Assembly: GCF_002994745.2 (NCBI RefSeq)
Contig: NC_037090.1
Span: 26,952,501-27,016,500 of the forward strand
Reading direction: 5' to 3'
Source of the DNA: Rosa chinensis
Lineage: Eukaryota; Streptophyta; Magnoliopsida; Rosales; Rosaceae
Length of the DNA: 64,000 nucleotides
The notes below the pieces were generated by a model. That model saw only the letters and a program-made list of their open reading frames with translations, was not told where the DNA came from and did no database searches. Made by a program: the position numbers and the translations under genes. This document shows positions 45,376 to 58,391 of the stretch, one piece after another. Position 1 is the stretch's first letter. The number at the start of each line of letters is the position of its first letter.

Positions 45376-47394
45376 CTTTTGCTAGTCCCTTAGCAAAATC
45401 ACACAAAGACACACACTAAGACTCAACGAAAATTTAAAGACTCAACCAAACGAAAATTCTATTGCCCTTCAACTTTTTGTCTCAGCAATCTCTTACTTTC
45501 ACAACACCAAGATTAGCACTTAACCAAGAGTCAATGTTTAAGCATTCGAGAGTTAATTGAAACACATAATTTACACATACACAAGTAGGACTTGGTTGTA
45601 ACAATGGTGATGGGTTCTGTCAAGCATGTTTCAAACAAGCTTGATTCAATCCTCACAAGGCATATCCACTCTTTCTTCTCTCAGAATTCAAGGCAATGCT
45701 TAAAAGCTTATACACTCAAGTATATGTGAAAGATAGCAAGTATATCACATATTATATGAAACGAAAGCACATGTATATTTTTCTTTTAAAGATCTCATGA
45801 AAGGTACCAACTACTTGCACAGATGGACCCAAGCCATATGTTCAACTCTTGTAACTCATCTCCACATCAAGGGCTGTCCCATCTTAAGGATCAAGAAGGT
45901 CTTCTCAAGGGTTGTAATGGGGCTAAGGCTCAAGGTTTAAAGAAACGAAAGGTAAGGATTTATCAAAGTGTCCTAAAAACCTAGCAGAGCACATGTAAAT
46001 GTAGAGACTTCAAGAAATTCCAGCAAGGCATTGTAAAAACGTCACTTTCCCTAGGGGTGATCATAAAAGGGCCTAATGTCTTCATGTTGGGCCCAATCTT
46101 CACTCTAAACTTCCTTTGAACTCTAGTGAATTGGACAAAGGCCATATTTTCTGTAATGGGCCTTCAGTTCAAAGTAAACTCCAAAATCACTAAGTATGGG
46201 GGACTAAAATCCATAAACATTTTTCTTTCTTTTAGCCGTACACATTTTTTTCTTTTTCACTTTCTTTTCCTCGGCTTTTTCACACATTTTTTTTTTCTTT
46301 ATGGATAAGTCTACCCCCACACTTGAACTTTCACCTCTTCTCAATTTTCATCCTTAGCACCAAACCCACGTAGTATGTCTCAAAAGATAGCTCCACTAAG
46401 TTCTTAGAACAAAGGGTAGGGTTGTAACAATACTAAGCTTCATGGTTAAGGATTTTAAGGGTGATGAATGAAAAGGCTTAATGTAGGCTCAAAGGGGCTT
46501 ATCTAGGGGGGTCCCACGATGGGCACAATTAAGGACACAGGTTTATTTGGCAATGGTGGTAATTCCTAGGGTGCCTCTATCCTTTCCAGAATCAGGGCCA
46601 TGTATTGATATAACGTTTCAACAAGCACAAGAGTGAATTCTAGCATTCTCTAGTCCATCAAACTTAATCTATGGCAAGTAGTCAATCAAGATGAAAGAAT
46701 AATGAGATCATCAAAACATCACCAAGAAAATAAGAATATATATTTTCGATTCACTCCAAGAAAAAGGGACATGGGCTCAATTATCTCACATGGGTTTATA
46801 TGAATCAAAACTCATCTTAACATGCTCATATTCTGTACCAAAGTCACGAAATCCATATCCACTACACATGCATACATTTTTCATATATCTCAATTAACCA
46901 AAGAATACCATTTTAGAAATCATCTCAATTTTGTGATCCTCTTTTAATCATGATTTCAGAGATATAGAATCATCCTAGACAGTTGAAAGGGCATCCTAAG
47001 ACTCAAAACAAAAACAAAAGAAACGAAAATTTTTAAATTTTTGACATTTTTCACTTTTTTTGTATTTTTCAATATATGACTCCAGATAAAAGTGTAAATC
47101 CCTTCCCCCACACTTAAATATTGCATTGTCCTCAATGTAATCAATCATAAGCATGCAATGAAACAATTAAGCATATAGGAATGGAATTTACGAAAAGACT
47201 ACAAAAATAAAGGAGAAAATTATAAAGTAAAAGAAATAGCGAAAGAGAAAGCAAATCTGTGTTATTGAAGACTCCTTCACAGCTGCTTCTGAATTGGGTT
47301 GCCTCCCAAGCAGCGTTTGAATTTAACGTCTTTCAGCCAGACGGTACCTCCATTAAATAAAGTTAGTGACTATAATTAACAAAGAAATACAAAA

Positions 47395-47439
<45 letters not shown>

Positions 47440-48319
47440 AAGTATAACAAGTTAGTGAATTACAAACTACATGTAATATTAACAAGTTAAGTACACAAGT
47501 TAACAAGTCAGTACATAAGACACAAGTTAAGTACACAAGTGAGTAAAAAAAAAAAACACGAAAAATATTTACACAAGTGTTTTTTTTTTTTTCTTTTCTT
47601 TCTTTGTACGAAAATACTTAAAAATATTTACATTCTTTCCTTTCCTTTACAATTATTTTCAACACTTAGGTACGGGAACAGGGAGTCTCGATGTGCAATG
47701 GGACTGAAACAGCTACCCTTTTCAAGACTATGTTTAATCCAATATACCTTAGTGAATCACAATATTTTCGTTTGTTATATATATCATTGATATCAAATTA
47801 AATTCCAAGCGGTAAATCAAGAGGACGTGCGGCCCAAGTATAGTCGTCTAGACACCAAGTCCCTCCTACATCCTTTGGGCAACCTTACTGAAATGGCCAG
47901 GTGGGGGAGGACGAACACGAGAGGAAAAATCCATTTTGGCATGAGCTACTCCCACATAGTGGTTTAGGCCCATTTGTAAGCACTTCTGGATTCAAAAACC
48001 CGTCATGAACGTTGTCCCCTTCCTAGACACCATTCCACATAGGCTATACTTACTAAGATGAAAAAGGTCCTAAGTGTGAAGACAGTTCAACAAGTGTTAA
48101 TAAAGGCCGCCCTCAACCTTAAGGGACCTGAACTAGGTACCAATAAGGGGTTTAGGCCAATATTAACAAACGCGACTTCACCTATTCCATTCAATTTACA
48201 ACTTACAATTAAAACTCGTATTCAACAATATAAAAAACAACCTAAGTAAATTAATTAATCTATGTTTCGAACAAAATATATACAACAAATATTCACAATT
48301 TAACAAGTGATTTTTCAAT

Positions 48320-48336
48320 CCCCGGCAACGGCGCCA
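48320..48336 (-). other. Primer-binding site of the LARD
   Basis: TGGCGCCGTTGCCGGGG on the minus strand, five bases inside the 5' LTR, complementary to the 3' end of plant tRNA-Asp. It fixes the element orientation. Confidence 0.8.
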
Positions 48337-48341
48337 AAAAT

Positions 48342-50396
48342 TGATGCGCCTAAAAGCAAGCGCATAATTTAACCCTAAAAATATCATAGTAGTATAAGCA
48401 AGTAGGGATCGTTCTATTCCGGGGATTGAGGGTACACCTGTCATTGTCAAACAATTAAACAATTAAAATTAAAACAAAGTATAATATTTACAAAGATATA
48501 ACAAAATATATACATATTTACGAAAAGGGGGGATTTTGTTTTTGGTTTTTCGAAAATAAAACTAAGTTAACAAAACAATTAAAATGCAAAAACATAAAAA
48601 TACGAATGGAATGAGAGAACAAAGATCAAAATCGAAACATATGATTAAAATTGACTCAAACCCTAATATTGTTCATCTAAGTCATGAGAAAGGAGTTGAT
48701 CATGTGAAACATTCGAAAGCAAATGAATTCCCATTTTTTACTTTTCAATGCTAATTAACCTAAGCGAAAGCACCTAGATTAATCCTATCAAACATGCAAT
48801 CAAACCCTAGAAAGCTAGTCAATCATGTCATGTTTAACGCATTACACATAGAGAAAGGCTATCAACTCAAGTGTACAACTTAGTATGGAAAAGTCCACCT
48901 AATTGCAATTCTCTTTAATTAAATTCGATCTTTGTACAAAACCTTTACTACTTTGATTCAAGTTTACACAAAACGAAAAGTCGATTTCATGTTCTTAAAC
49001 CTAGCACCAATTATATCGAAACCCTAAGTGTTTGCAACCACATAAGATTAAAATACAAAAGTTATCTATAACGCAAATTTAATTAAACAAACCCACATAA
49101 GCAACTCTCGAATCACAATAATATGAATCTGAAAATTCTCAATTAATCATAAAAATTCCAGAAATTAATATTTGTTCAAACACATATGTCAACTAGTTCA
49201 TAACCAACGAAATTCAAAGCAAAGGTTACAAAGGAGAATCGGATTACACCGTGAGATGGAGATGGTGATGAACGATTGATGTGGTGGTCTCTTGAATCTC
49301 GAAAGCAAGCTTCAAGGTTGGAGATGGATGATGGATGCTCACGGCTATGCTTCTTCTCCCTTGGCCTTGCTTGAACTCGTGGAGATGACTAGAGGATGGA
49401 GAAACTCACAGCTATGCTAAGAAGATTTTCTGATTTTTTTCTAAAGTGTAAATTGTATGTGGGAGAGGAACCCTTGACGTTGAGAAAAGGGGAGAATATA
49501 TAGGGGCACGGCTAGGGTTCTCCAAGCAATCAGAAATTTCCACATCACTTCAACCAATGGTATGATGCCAAGTAAGCTTGTGATGTGGTCCAACCAATCA
49601 TAGAATGCCAAGTAAGCCTTGTGATGTGTTCCAACCAATCATAATTCTCTAAAATACCTCCCTAATATTTAATTGCCGAATTTCCTTGAAATTATTCTGA
49701 TTTTCTTCATCAATTTCGGCCAACATTCCTTTAGGGAATTTAGGGATGAATCTAGACGCCTTTTTAGCTTTTCCTTGGTGCACACATATTTTCCTTCCAT
49801 AAATATCTCCCTTGAATCTCTCTTGGCGTCATCTCCTTGATTATTTCTGATTTTCACGTTGGCAATCACACCAAATTATTCCTCCAACAATATTTCTTTC
49901 CATAAAAGTCTCCCAAGAAAATCTCTCCTTGAAATCCTCAATCAATCATCTTTAATTCCCACGTTGTCACCTTGTTTTTCCTTAAGTATTACAGGGCAAA
50001 TTTAATCCCCAAGGAAAATATATTTTCCTTTTAAAAACTCTTCCTTGAATCTCTCCCTTGATTTCCTCTTGGCATATATTTTCTGATTTTCCACGTCATT
50101 TTCTTGCCATGTCATCTTCATGAAGCTTCTCTTTCCATTTATGAACTCAATTCAGCTTATTTATTCCAAAAACCTGAAAATAGAAGCTTTCTAAAATAAG
50201 AAATGGAAACTTTCTTAAACTAAAATGGAAACTTTCTAAAAATGGAAAATAGAAACTACAAAACGGAAACTTTCTACAATTAGGAACCTTCCCATTCGAA
50301 GAATGGAAACTTTCCTAAACAGAGTTTTATTAAGGAAATAACGCAGAAAATATAGGGAAATAACAGTTAAAACGTCGCATTAAAATGCTCCTATCA
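48342..50396 (-). repeat. 5' LTR of the LARD
   Basis: Near-exact copy of 43306-45358, with GGGGGG for GGGGG near 48530 and one extra T near 49975. It is adjacent to the PBS. Confidence 0.92.
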
Positions 50397-50401
50397 CGAG
50401 G

Positions 50402-53400
50402 AGAAATACGTAAGAAAGGAGCCTGTAAACCCAGAAATATCCTTGAGGGTTATCAGCATCTCCGCCGAACATCCAGAGCGGACAGTCCGAATCGGCACTC
50501 AGCTAGCCCCAGAGATAGCGGCAGAGCTCACTCAATTTCTACGTGACAACGCAGCCTTCTTTGCATGGTCTTACGCTGACATACCGGACATCTCCCCTGA
50601 GGTCATCACACACAAGTTGAGCATAAAACCATCATTCTACCCAGTCAAACAATGACGACGAGCATTTGATGAGGAAAGATATCACGCAATTGGCGAAGAG
50701 GTCGCCAAGCTCCAGGGCGTTGGATTCATCTGCCAGGTGAATTACCCTCGGTGGATTTCCAACCTTGTCATGGTCATGAAACCTAGCGGAAAGTGGCGGA
50801 TGTGTGTCAACTTCAAGGCCCTCAACAAGGCCTGCCCCAAGGATAGTTTCCCGCTACCCCGCATTGATTAACTGGTAGACGCAGCTGCTGGACACGAGTT
50901 ACCCAGCATGATGGACGCCTTCTTCGGCTATAATCAGATCAGGATGCACCCCGGAGACCAGGAATGCACCACCTTCACCACCGACAAGGGCCTATACTGT
51001 TACAATGTCATGCCCTTCGGTTTGAAGAACGCTGGTGCTACCTATCAACGGTTGTTGAATGCCATGTTCGCTGAGCATCTTGGCAAGATCATTGAGGTCT
51101 ACATGGACGACATGTTAGTCAAAAGCATCAAAGCCAGCGGACACGTGGCAAACCTCAGGATTATATTCGCCATCCTCTTGGCCTATGGTATGCACCTCAA
51201 CCCAGAAAAGTGTTTCTTTGGCGTCACCGCCAGTAAGTTTCTGGGGTACATTGTCATTGAACGGGGGGCATAGAGGCCAATCCTAACAAGGTGCAAGCCA
51301 TCCTTAACATGAAGGCTCCGGAGTGGAAGGTGCACGTTCAGAGCCTCCAAGGCAAACTAACCGCCCTCTCGCAGTTTATCTCCACACTCACTGACAGGTG
51401 CCTCCCATTTTTCGAAGTTTTGAAGAGGACCCACAAGAAAGTAATTGACTGGACCCCAAACTGTGAGGCGTCATTCCAGAGCTTAAAGGAATACTTGGCA
51501 GCAGTCCCACTTCTGTCCATCCATGTACAGAGGGAGGTATTGTACATCTACCTAGCGGTATCACAATCAACGGTTAGTTGCGCCATTGTACGACGAGAGA
51601 ACCATGAGGAGCTCCCAGTCTTCTACGCCGGTAGAGGCTTGAAAGGGGCAAAGACAAGATACCCCCCCATTGGAGCAGCTCGCTCTCTCACTCATCGTCT
51701 CAGCTAGGCCACTCGGCCAGTACTTTTAGGCCCACACAATTCATGTACTAACAAATCAGCCGCTGAGGCAAGTGATGCAGAACCCTGAACACTTCGGACA
51801 CCTCAACAAGTGGGCTATCGAGCTCAGCGAGTTCGATATTGAGTACAAACTGAGAACCAAAATGAAGGGCCAGGCGGTGGTGGATTTCATCGCTGAGCTC
51901 ACCGAGTGTCAGGATGAACCCAGCCCGGAAGCGGAGGTCAACACAGAAATGGTAACCGCTGAGAAGGCAGTCCCCTAGAATGGTCAGACTGGAACCTCCA
52001 TGTAGATGGCTCCGCGTGTGCCAAAGCCTGTGGCGCCAGAGTTATCTTGACGAGGCTAGGGGGACTCGACGTGGAATACGCATTAAAATTCAATTTCACA
52101 GCCTCAAACAACATGGCAGAGTATGAAGCGCTCATTGCAGGACTACTCCTCGCCATTGACTCAGGGGCTGACAGCGTTAACATATTCAGCGACTCCCAGC
52201 TAGTTGTCAACCAAGTCAACGACAGTTTCGAAGCCAAAGACAAACAGTTGGCGGCATACTTGGGTTATGTCAAGATGCTTCTCAGGAAGTTCAAGTTCCA
52301 CACCATCACACAGATCCCCAGAGAGAAGAACGCCAAGGCTGATTCCCTGGTAAGGTTAGCAACCGCTCAACCGCACCAGAGTCCAGCAGACACAAGGGAA
52401 GAGGTCCTCGATAAGCCAAGCATCACCAGGACTCTGGCGGAAATCTTCAACATTGAGATCAATCCCAGCTGGATGGACGAGATAATTGAGTACAAGGTCA
52501 ATGGAACGCTGCCAACCGACAAGGTCGAAGTGCGGCAACTTAAGCGGAGGGCAACCCGCTACAACATCCAGAATGGAAAACTTTACCACCAAGGGTTCAC
52601 CCATCCCAACCTTCGGTGTCTGACCCCTAAGGAAGGCAAGGTTGTTCTATCAATGATACATGTTGGAGAGTGCGGCAACCATTTGGGAGCCAGATCATTG
52701 GCAAATCGCACAATGCGACAGAGATATTTTTGGCCCACACTAGGCGACGACGCCAGACAAGTCTCACGGTCATGCCACAAGTGTCAACAATACGCCGACC
52801 TACTCCACGCCCCAGCGGAGCCCCTCTCCATCATTATCGGTCCATGGATCCATTCCACTTGGGGCCTCGACCTAATGGGCAAGTTTCTAACCGCCAAAGG
52901 TCAATTCAAATACATCATTGTCGCCATCGACTACAACAGCAAGTGGATAGAGGCAGAACAGCTGACGACAATAACTACTGCCAAGGTAACCCACTTCCTC
53001 TGGAAGAACATCTATTGCCGCTACGGAGTCCCTCACACAATCATCACAGACAATGGCACACAGTTCAACAACAAGGAACTCATATCCTTCACCGCCAACC
53101 TGGGCACTAAGATGAGCTTCGCATCCATCGCTCACCCCCAAACCAAAGGCCAAGTCGAAGCAGTAAACAAGATAATCAAGAGGCTGCTCAAAAAGAAGCT
53201 CGACGACGCCAAGGGTTTATGGGCGGAAAAACTCCCGGAAGTTTTGTGGGCCATCCGGACTACCCCAACTTCCTCCACCGACGAAACACCATTATGTATG
53301 ATGTTCGGCACTGAGGCCATCCTGCCCATTGAGGTCGCACAACCTACCGCCAGAGTCGAGAGCTACCACTCCGAGACCAACGGCGAAGGCATCAACCTCG

Positions 53401-53690
53401 ACAAAGACCTCCTCGAAGAGAAACGCCACAGAGCCCATCTACACAACTTGCAAAACAAGCAATGAGTATCACGTTTTTATAACGCCAAAGTCAAAGCTAG
53501 GAACCTCCAACTGGGGGACTGGGTCATGAAGGAAGTCATTCCACTGCCAACGGCACTCCACCGAACTTGGGAAGGACCATACAAAATAGTGGAGGTCGTC
53601 AGCCCTGGCACCTTCTACTTAATGGACAAGGATGGCGTCACCACGACCCACCCTTGGAATACTGAACACCTTCAGTATTATTACAAATAG
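50402..53690 (+). pseudogene. Gypsy copy 1 pol: RT, two RNase H domains and integrase
   Basis: Resumes in register after the LARD. RT spans about 50600-51270 with FALNKACPKDSFPLPRID-like motifs and the YMDD active site at 51100-51111. The pol RNase H is at about 51440-51760. A second, archaeal-type RNase H (LHVDGSAC, MAEYEALIAGL, FSDSQLVVNQV) is at about 51985-52375. Integrase follows with the HHCC finger (HVGECGNH, CHKCQQYA) and the core acids in GLDLMGKF, TDNGTQF and QVEAVNKII. The longest open frame is 52047-53465; it stops at TGA and collinear sequence runs on to NTEHLQYYYK and TAG at about 53690. Stops at 50653, 50870, 51271, 51704 and 51976 kill the polyprotein. Confidence 0.88.
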
Positions 53691-53717
53691 TTATGCTGCC
53701 ACCCAAGAGCATCTTGA

Positions 53718-53750
53718 CTTAGCTAAATTTTTGTCCCATATTTAGCTAAG
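53718..53750. other. Perfect 11-bp hairpin after pol
   Basis: CTTAGCTAAAT (53718-53728) and ATTTAGCTAAG (53740-53750) are exact inverse complements with an 11-base loop, 28 bases beyond the pol stop. It lies where sense pol ends and the convergent antisense gene would end. It may be an RNA 3'-end signal or chance. Confidence 0.55.
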
Positions 53751-54206
53751 GGAAGCTACCCAACAGGTACAACCCCGCTTTTGTAAACGCTGATCAATCA
53801 GCTATCAATGAAACGAGGAATTATTCAAACCATTGTCACCAAGTCTAGCACAAGAATTAACTGGCAACGCCAACAACATTCGGCGGACCACGTCAGCTAC
53901 ATCGTGCACTTGGAACAATTTTAATTCCTTTAATGTTTCGTTGACTAGCAAAAGCACAAGTCAAAACTCTAACGGTATACCAACATTCAAACAACAATTC
54001 AATAGACGCAATCCCACACTTGGCAAAATTTCAGAAGAAATAGCAATACTTCATATATCTAGGGTCAGGACTCCTCAGCGGCATTGCATTACAAAAAAAA
54101 AAAAAAGCTAGGGAACTGCCGGTCTGCAAGGATTGTCGGGATCGTCGGCAGCGGTCTCTTCGCCCACCGGCAGCTAAACAATAGCCAGGGGCTGGTCTGA
54201 TCCGAG
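53751..54206. other. Region between pol and the antisense gene
   Basis: Non-coding on the plus strand. On the minus strand the last part of the antisense gene would read through about 54206-54100 once the solo LTR is removed. An A-run lies at 54092-54106. Confidence 0.4.
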
Positions 54207-55978
54207 TGATTACACGCATTTTTATACGCGTAATTGCACTCTAAATACTAGAATTGAGGTAATCTTTAAGTCAATTATTATGTAAGTAATCCATTTTTAT
54301 TTATTTTGTAGAAAATAAGCGGAGTTGCGGAAATGAGAGAAAATTGGACGAAATTAGAGCAATTCAAGACTTTCGACAAAAGGACAAAATTGAGGATAGC
54401 TTAATTAAGCAATTATGCTTAATTAAGTTTGATCGGTTAATTAACAAATACATAAGCATGCAGCACGTGAGGAATTTATGGGCTGGTTGCCTATGTTTAT
54501 GTTCAGACCATTAGTTTCTTGACATGTGGCATTCATCTCCTTGTCTTACCAAAGTTATCAGCACACGTGGTCTTCATCTAATTAACCACTAACTCTTGAC
54601 TTTTCTTGCTCTCTCACAAACTGACCGAGACTGCTTATATATATACACACATTCTCATGGAGAAGAGAACCCTAGACGGAACAGTAGCCGAACCACAGCC
54701 GAACACAGGGGGCAGCCTTTGGGCTGCTCTCTTTCCCTTCTTCATTTTCTTTCCTCCTCACCAAAATCCACACCACCTCACCAATTTTCTCTCCTCACCA
54801 AGATTTACATCTCCTCACCAAGATCCACCTCACTAAGATTCCATCTTCTCATCAATTCCACAAATTTCAAAGAGGAAGCCCAAGCATCAAGAATTTCATC
54901 ACCATTATATTTGGGTAAAAGTGGGGAGTCATAATTCAAGGCTAGCCGCTTTATAGCAATTTGTGGCTTGTTCTTGTTACTCCTACTTCTCTTTACTTTG
55001 ATTCTCTTTAAATTATGTATATTGATGTTTGTTTAATGATGGGTAGTGAGTAGATTTCTTGTTAGGGGTTAGGGTTGTGTCCCTAACCCAAATTTTGTGT
55101 AAAAGATGTTTAATTTAATGTAATGATGCAATTTTCATATGATGGATGCCTATATCTATTTTTGTTGGGTTAAAATGCATGTCTAGGAGCCTAGTCAACT
55201 CTAGGGTGTGTATTTTGAGCATGTCTAGGACGGAGTTAGAGGCTTGACTCCCTCTAATTCCTAAGCTAGAAACCTTTAATTTAGTATTCGAGGGGTTATA
55301 AGCATGGTGATTTACACCCGTTGCATGATTGCGCGGGCGGGTCGCTTAGTAGTCTAATTCCTCAATCTCTATGCCTTTTGATGTGAATTAGTGACCCTTG
55401 AACCGGCTCTAATTCATGTCAAGTGAGTTCCTACGACCCTTGAACCGGAGTAGGAATACCATGAAAGGGAATTTCGGTCCTTGAGCCTTGAACCGCCTTA
55501 GATACGACTACTGCTAAAATAAAAAATATGCATCTACATTAGATTAGCTTCCGACACATGAGATTTGGTGAAGGATCCTCCCTAGCACCCGACATTCCCA
55601 TTTATATTGTTTACGCTTTCATTAATTTCTTTGCATTTTTATTAGTTGCTTTACATTTCATTACTTTTTGTTATGTTAAAATCAACTCACAAACATTGAA
55701 CTATTCCACTCATTTGTGTATATCCACCACTAGGTTCTTAGTTTTGATTAGGCTTTGGTGAAAATCAAAACCGAGCATTACTAAGGCTTGGTGCCTTAGA
55801 TTAGTTTTATTTTATTTTATTTGTTTTATTTCCTTTATTTGCTTAATGACTTTAGTTCCGACCACCCAAGGATTGTGAGTTAACCACTAATCCCCGTGGT
55901 ACGATAAACTTTGGGCATAATATTTCCCTATCTTAACATTAATGATACGTATGCTTGCGTAAATGTGTATCCAAGTCA
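54207..55978. mobile_element. Solo LTR, 1,772 bp
   Basis: Starts TGATTACACGCATTTTTA and ends TATCCAAGTCA. CCGAG is duplicated exactly at 54202-54206 and 55979-55983. No internal region, PBS or second LTR is present, so the parent element was lost by LTR-LTR recombination. It interrupts the distal part of the gypsy antisense gene. It is unrelated in sequence to the LARD or gypsy LTRs. The frames inside (54596-54934, 55558-55761) have no family features. Confidence 0.85.
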
Positions 55979-55983
55979 CCGAG

Positions 55984-58391
55984 CCACGAGCAGTGGGGCT
56001 CGGTGTCATGATGGTCCCATCAGGGTGAGTGTGCGCCTCCAGAACATTGGCCCGGGACACTTCAGACTGAGTGGGCACGGGGGTCCGCTCAAGGTCATCC
56101 ACCGGCGCATGATCACTCTCTCCGCTACCAGAGCGCACCCCACATGGATCAACAGAAGGCCCTCCTTCCTGCACCCGTGGCCGACTTGGTGTGCTCGCAG
56201 GCAGAGATGCCTTCACCCAGTCAATGGCGCCCTTCTGCTTCAGCAGCTCTAGATTGGCAGCAGCACCCCGCTTCGTCGCCTCCATCATGGTATGGTGATA
56301 CTCCGTAAACTACTTAAACGCCTCTATGGCGGCGACCTCAGTGCGATCTTTCTCAGCACTCAGCCGGGCTACCTTAGCTTCCAACCTTTTCAGCTCCGTG
56401 GCCTTGGCAGTAGAATCCTTATGAATGATGTCGACCTTCTTGCCCTTAGCCGCCACCTGCTCCTTCAACAGAGCCATATCTTGCTCGAGCCGGTTAATCT
56501 TGTCGTTCTGCTCAAGATTTTGCTCAATGGGTACGCTAAGCTAGCCGCGGGCATCCAAGGAATCACACTCCGCCTTTGTCAGCCGCCGCTCCTTATCCGT
56601 CAGCCTAGCCTGAGTATCCGCCAACTACCCCTAAAGACGTTCATGTTCCTCCTGCAGTTGCAGCTCGGCCTAAGGCTGCTTTGAAATCGCCAGGAATAGC
56701 TCATGCAGCCCGACATACAAATGGCCTAACGCCGAGCAGAACGGCGATTGTTGAACAGCAGTTGGACGGACCGTCCCATCCAGTCCGCCAAAGCCCAGCC
56801 TCTCACACAGGTGGAACAGGAATTCCAGCTCTGGATCGGTTAGAAACTCCGCGTAGGCGGAGAATGAGTCCAGCCCGCCCTACGGTGCTTCCCCAGACAT
56901 CGCTACGGTCACTTGTTGGAGGCCTGCTTCGTCTTCTTCTTCTTCTGGTGGGGCCCAATGGTTTCCGCGTCATTAGCCTCATCCTCTTCTTTATTGTCAT
57001 TCTGCCGCCGCTTCCTTTGCAGAACAACCCGTGTAGTACCAGCGGTGGCAGGCCTTGAGGCTACTTGGGGCTCCAACCCAGCAATAGTAGCGGTTTCCTG
57101 CCTCGAAACCCCGCGCTCCCTCTGGGACCCACGTTGGTGGCGGGCGCTCTCTCTTTCGGCTGTGCAGGGGCAGCAGGTACTTGGCTCCCTCTGACAACCC
57201 CGCGATTGGCTGCAGCTCCCGCCTGAACCACGGGTGAATCGTTAGGGCCAACATGCGAGTGGTGCGGCATTGGCAGCACCACTAGAGCCTCTGACTGGCT
57301 CACTGCCAATGTTTGGGGGTCAACGACAGTGTGTTGGGCCACCAGCCTAGCGGCGTACATGCCCTCTAAAAAATTGGTCAACTCTGCGCAGTCCATAACT
57401 TTGGCAAATGCGTCGCGACTCACTTTGTTGCCTCGCGGAGAATCTAAAAAAAAAAAAGAAAAAAAGAAGAAACATAGTTAGCCCCATACAAATTGAGTTA
57501 GGGCATAGATCAGCGGAAGACACTTACCAAGTGCGCGGGTTTACTCTTGACGGACCAACAACTCCCAGCCGGTAAGAAGACCTAGGTCAAGCAGATTGCG
57601 ATTCCGCCAACAACCTCTAATCCTCACCACGTGACACTCTTCCTCGCGCGTCAAAGTATACCACAAGCCCGCTACAAAAAAAAGAAGGGGAGTTAATGAT
57701 TAGAACAAAATGAAGCACAATACAGACAAAAGTCGCCAACTTTGGGCAGCAGAGATCGGCGACAACCTCGGATATGTTGGAACTCCGACTTAATCCTGAA
57801 CGACGGCGCCCCCTGATTCAACCCCGCTTGGTATTCCTAGCCCCGCCATGGCAACACAGAAGGTGCCCCGCCAGGCAGACATGGAGTCCTTCAAATTCTC
57901 AATTAGCTTGGGTACCCCCTGACGGCGGCTCAAGTTCACCTGCCCGCTGCAACCTTGGTGCTTCACGTACACCAACTATTAGGGCAAACCTGCCCAAAGG
58001 CGACGCCGAACTCGCATACCAGAATCTGGAGGTTGGGGAGTAGCGGCAAGGTTACACCTTGGCGGAAGATGGCCTCATGGACGGCCGCATACCTCGCTGG
58101 CAAAATGGAAGCCTTTTCCTCAGCGGTCGGCGAACGCATCTTCACCACTTCGGGCAAGCGGAAGACCCGCTTCATACGTTGGACGGCGACCACAGTCATG
58201 GGCCCTCCTGGCTCATCCATGGTGGTACCTTCACTTAAAACCCAGGCGGACTCTATTTTTCCTTCGCCAATGTCTCCCTCGTCAGCAGAACCGCTAGTGG
58301 AGCTATTGCTCGCTAACCTCTCCTTGCGCCTATTTTCAGCGGCGGCCTCCTCCCTCGCCCTCGAACTCTCTGGATGACCGGCACGACCCAT
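55984..58391 (-). pseudogene. Antisense additional gene of the gypsy element, spliced, PF04195-like plus coiled coil
   Basis: Read on the minus strand from ATG 58391 (MGRAGHPESSRAREEAAAEN). The first part (to about 57963) ends with FRQGVTLPLLPNLQILVCEF and VCPNSW, the pattern of the 'putative gypsy type transposon' domain PF04195. Two introns are likely. One ends TTTTTTTGTAG at 57672, opening exon 57671-57528 (GLWYTLTREEECHVVRIRGC). The other, 84 bp, runs GTAAGT (57527) to a T-tract and AG (57444). Splicing it joins TRALD to SPRGNKVSRDAFAKV in one frame. The last exon is Pro/Ala-rich, then a long heptad-like coiled coil at about 56620-56320 (NRLEQDMALLKEQVAAKGKK, LKRLEAKVARLSAEKDRTE), then EGGPSVDP. 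A few stops and shifts make it dead. Function of such antisense genes is unknown. Confidence 0.72.

Larger units (their letters stand above)
43306..50396 (-). mobile_element. Young LARD-like non-autonomous LTR retrotransposon
   Basis: Direct repeats of 2,053 and 2,055 bp (43306-45358, 48342-50396) flank a 2,983-bp interior. CGAGG is duplicated at 43301-43305 and 50397-50401. The primer-binding site is next to the right LTR on the minus strand (48336-48320, TGGCGCCGTTGCCGGGG, a tRNA-Asp type PBS), so the element runs right to left, antisense to its gypsy host. No gag or pol is present; the interior is AT-rich with only short frames and a TA microsatellite (47399-47436). Long LTRs plus a non-coding interior fit a large retrotransposon derivative (LARD). 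The LTRs differ, as far as I see, only by one extra G and one extra T in homopolymers, so the insertion is very recent. Confidence 0.92.

Noticed and set aside
57774..58377. Plus-strand frames in the gypsy 3' region
   Set aside because: They are complements of the antisense gene; the minus strand shows splice sites, the PF04195-like pattern and coiled coil, the plus strand shows nothing.
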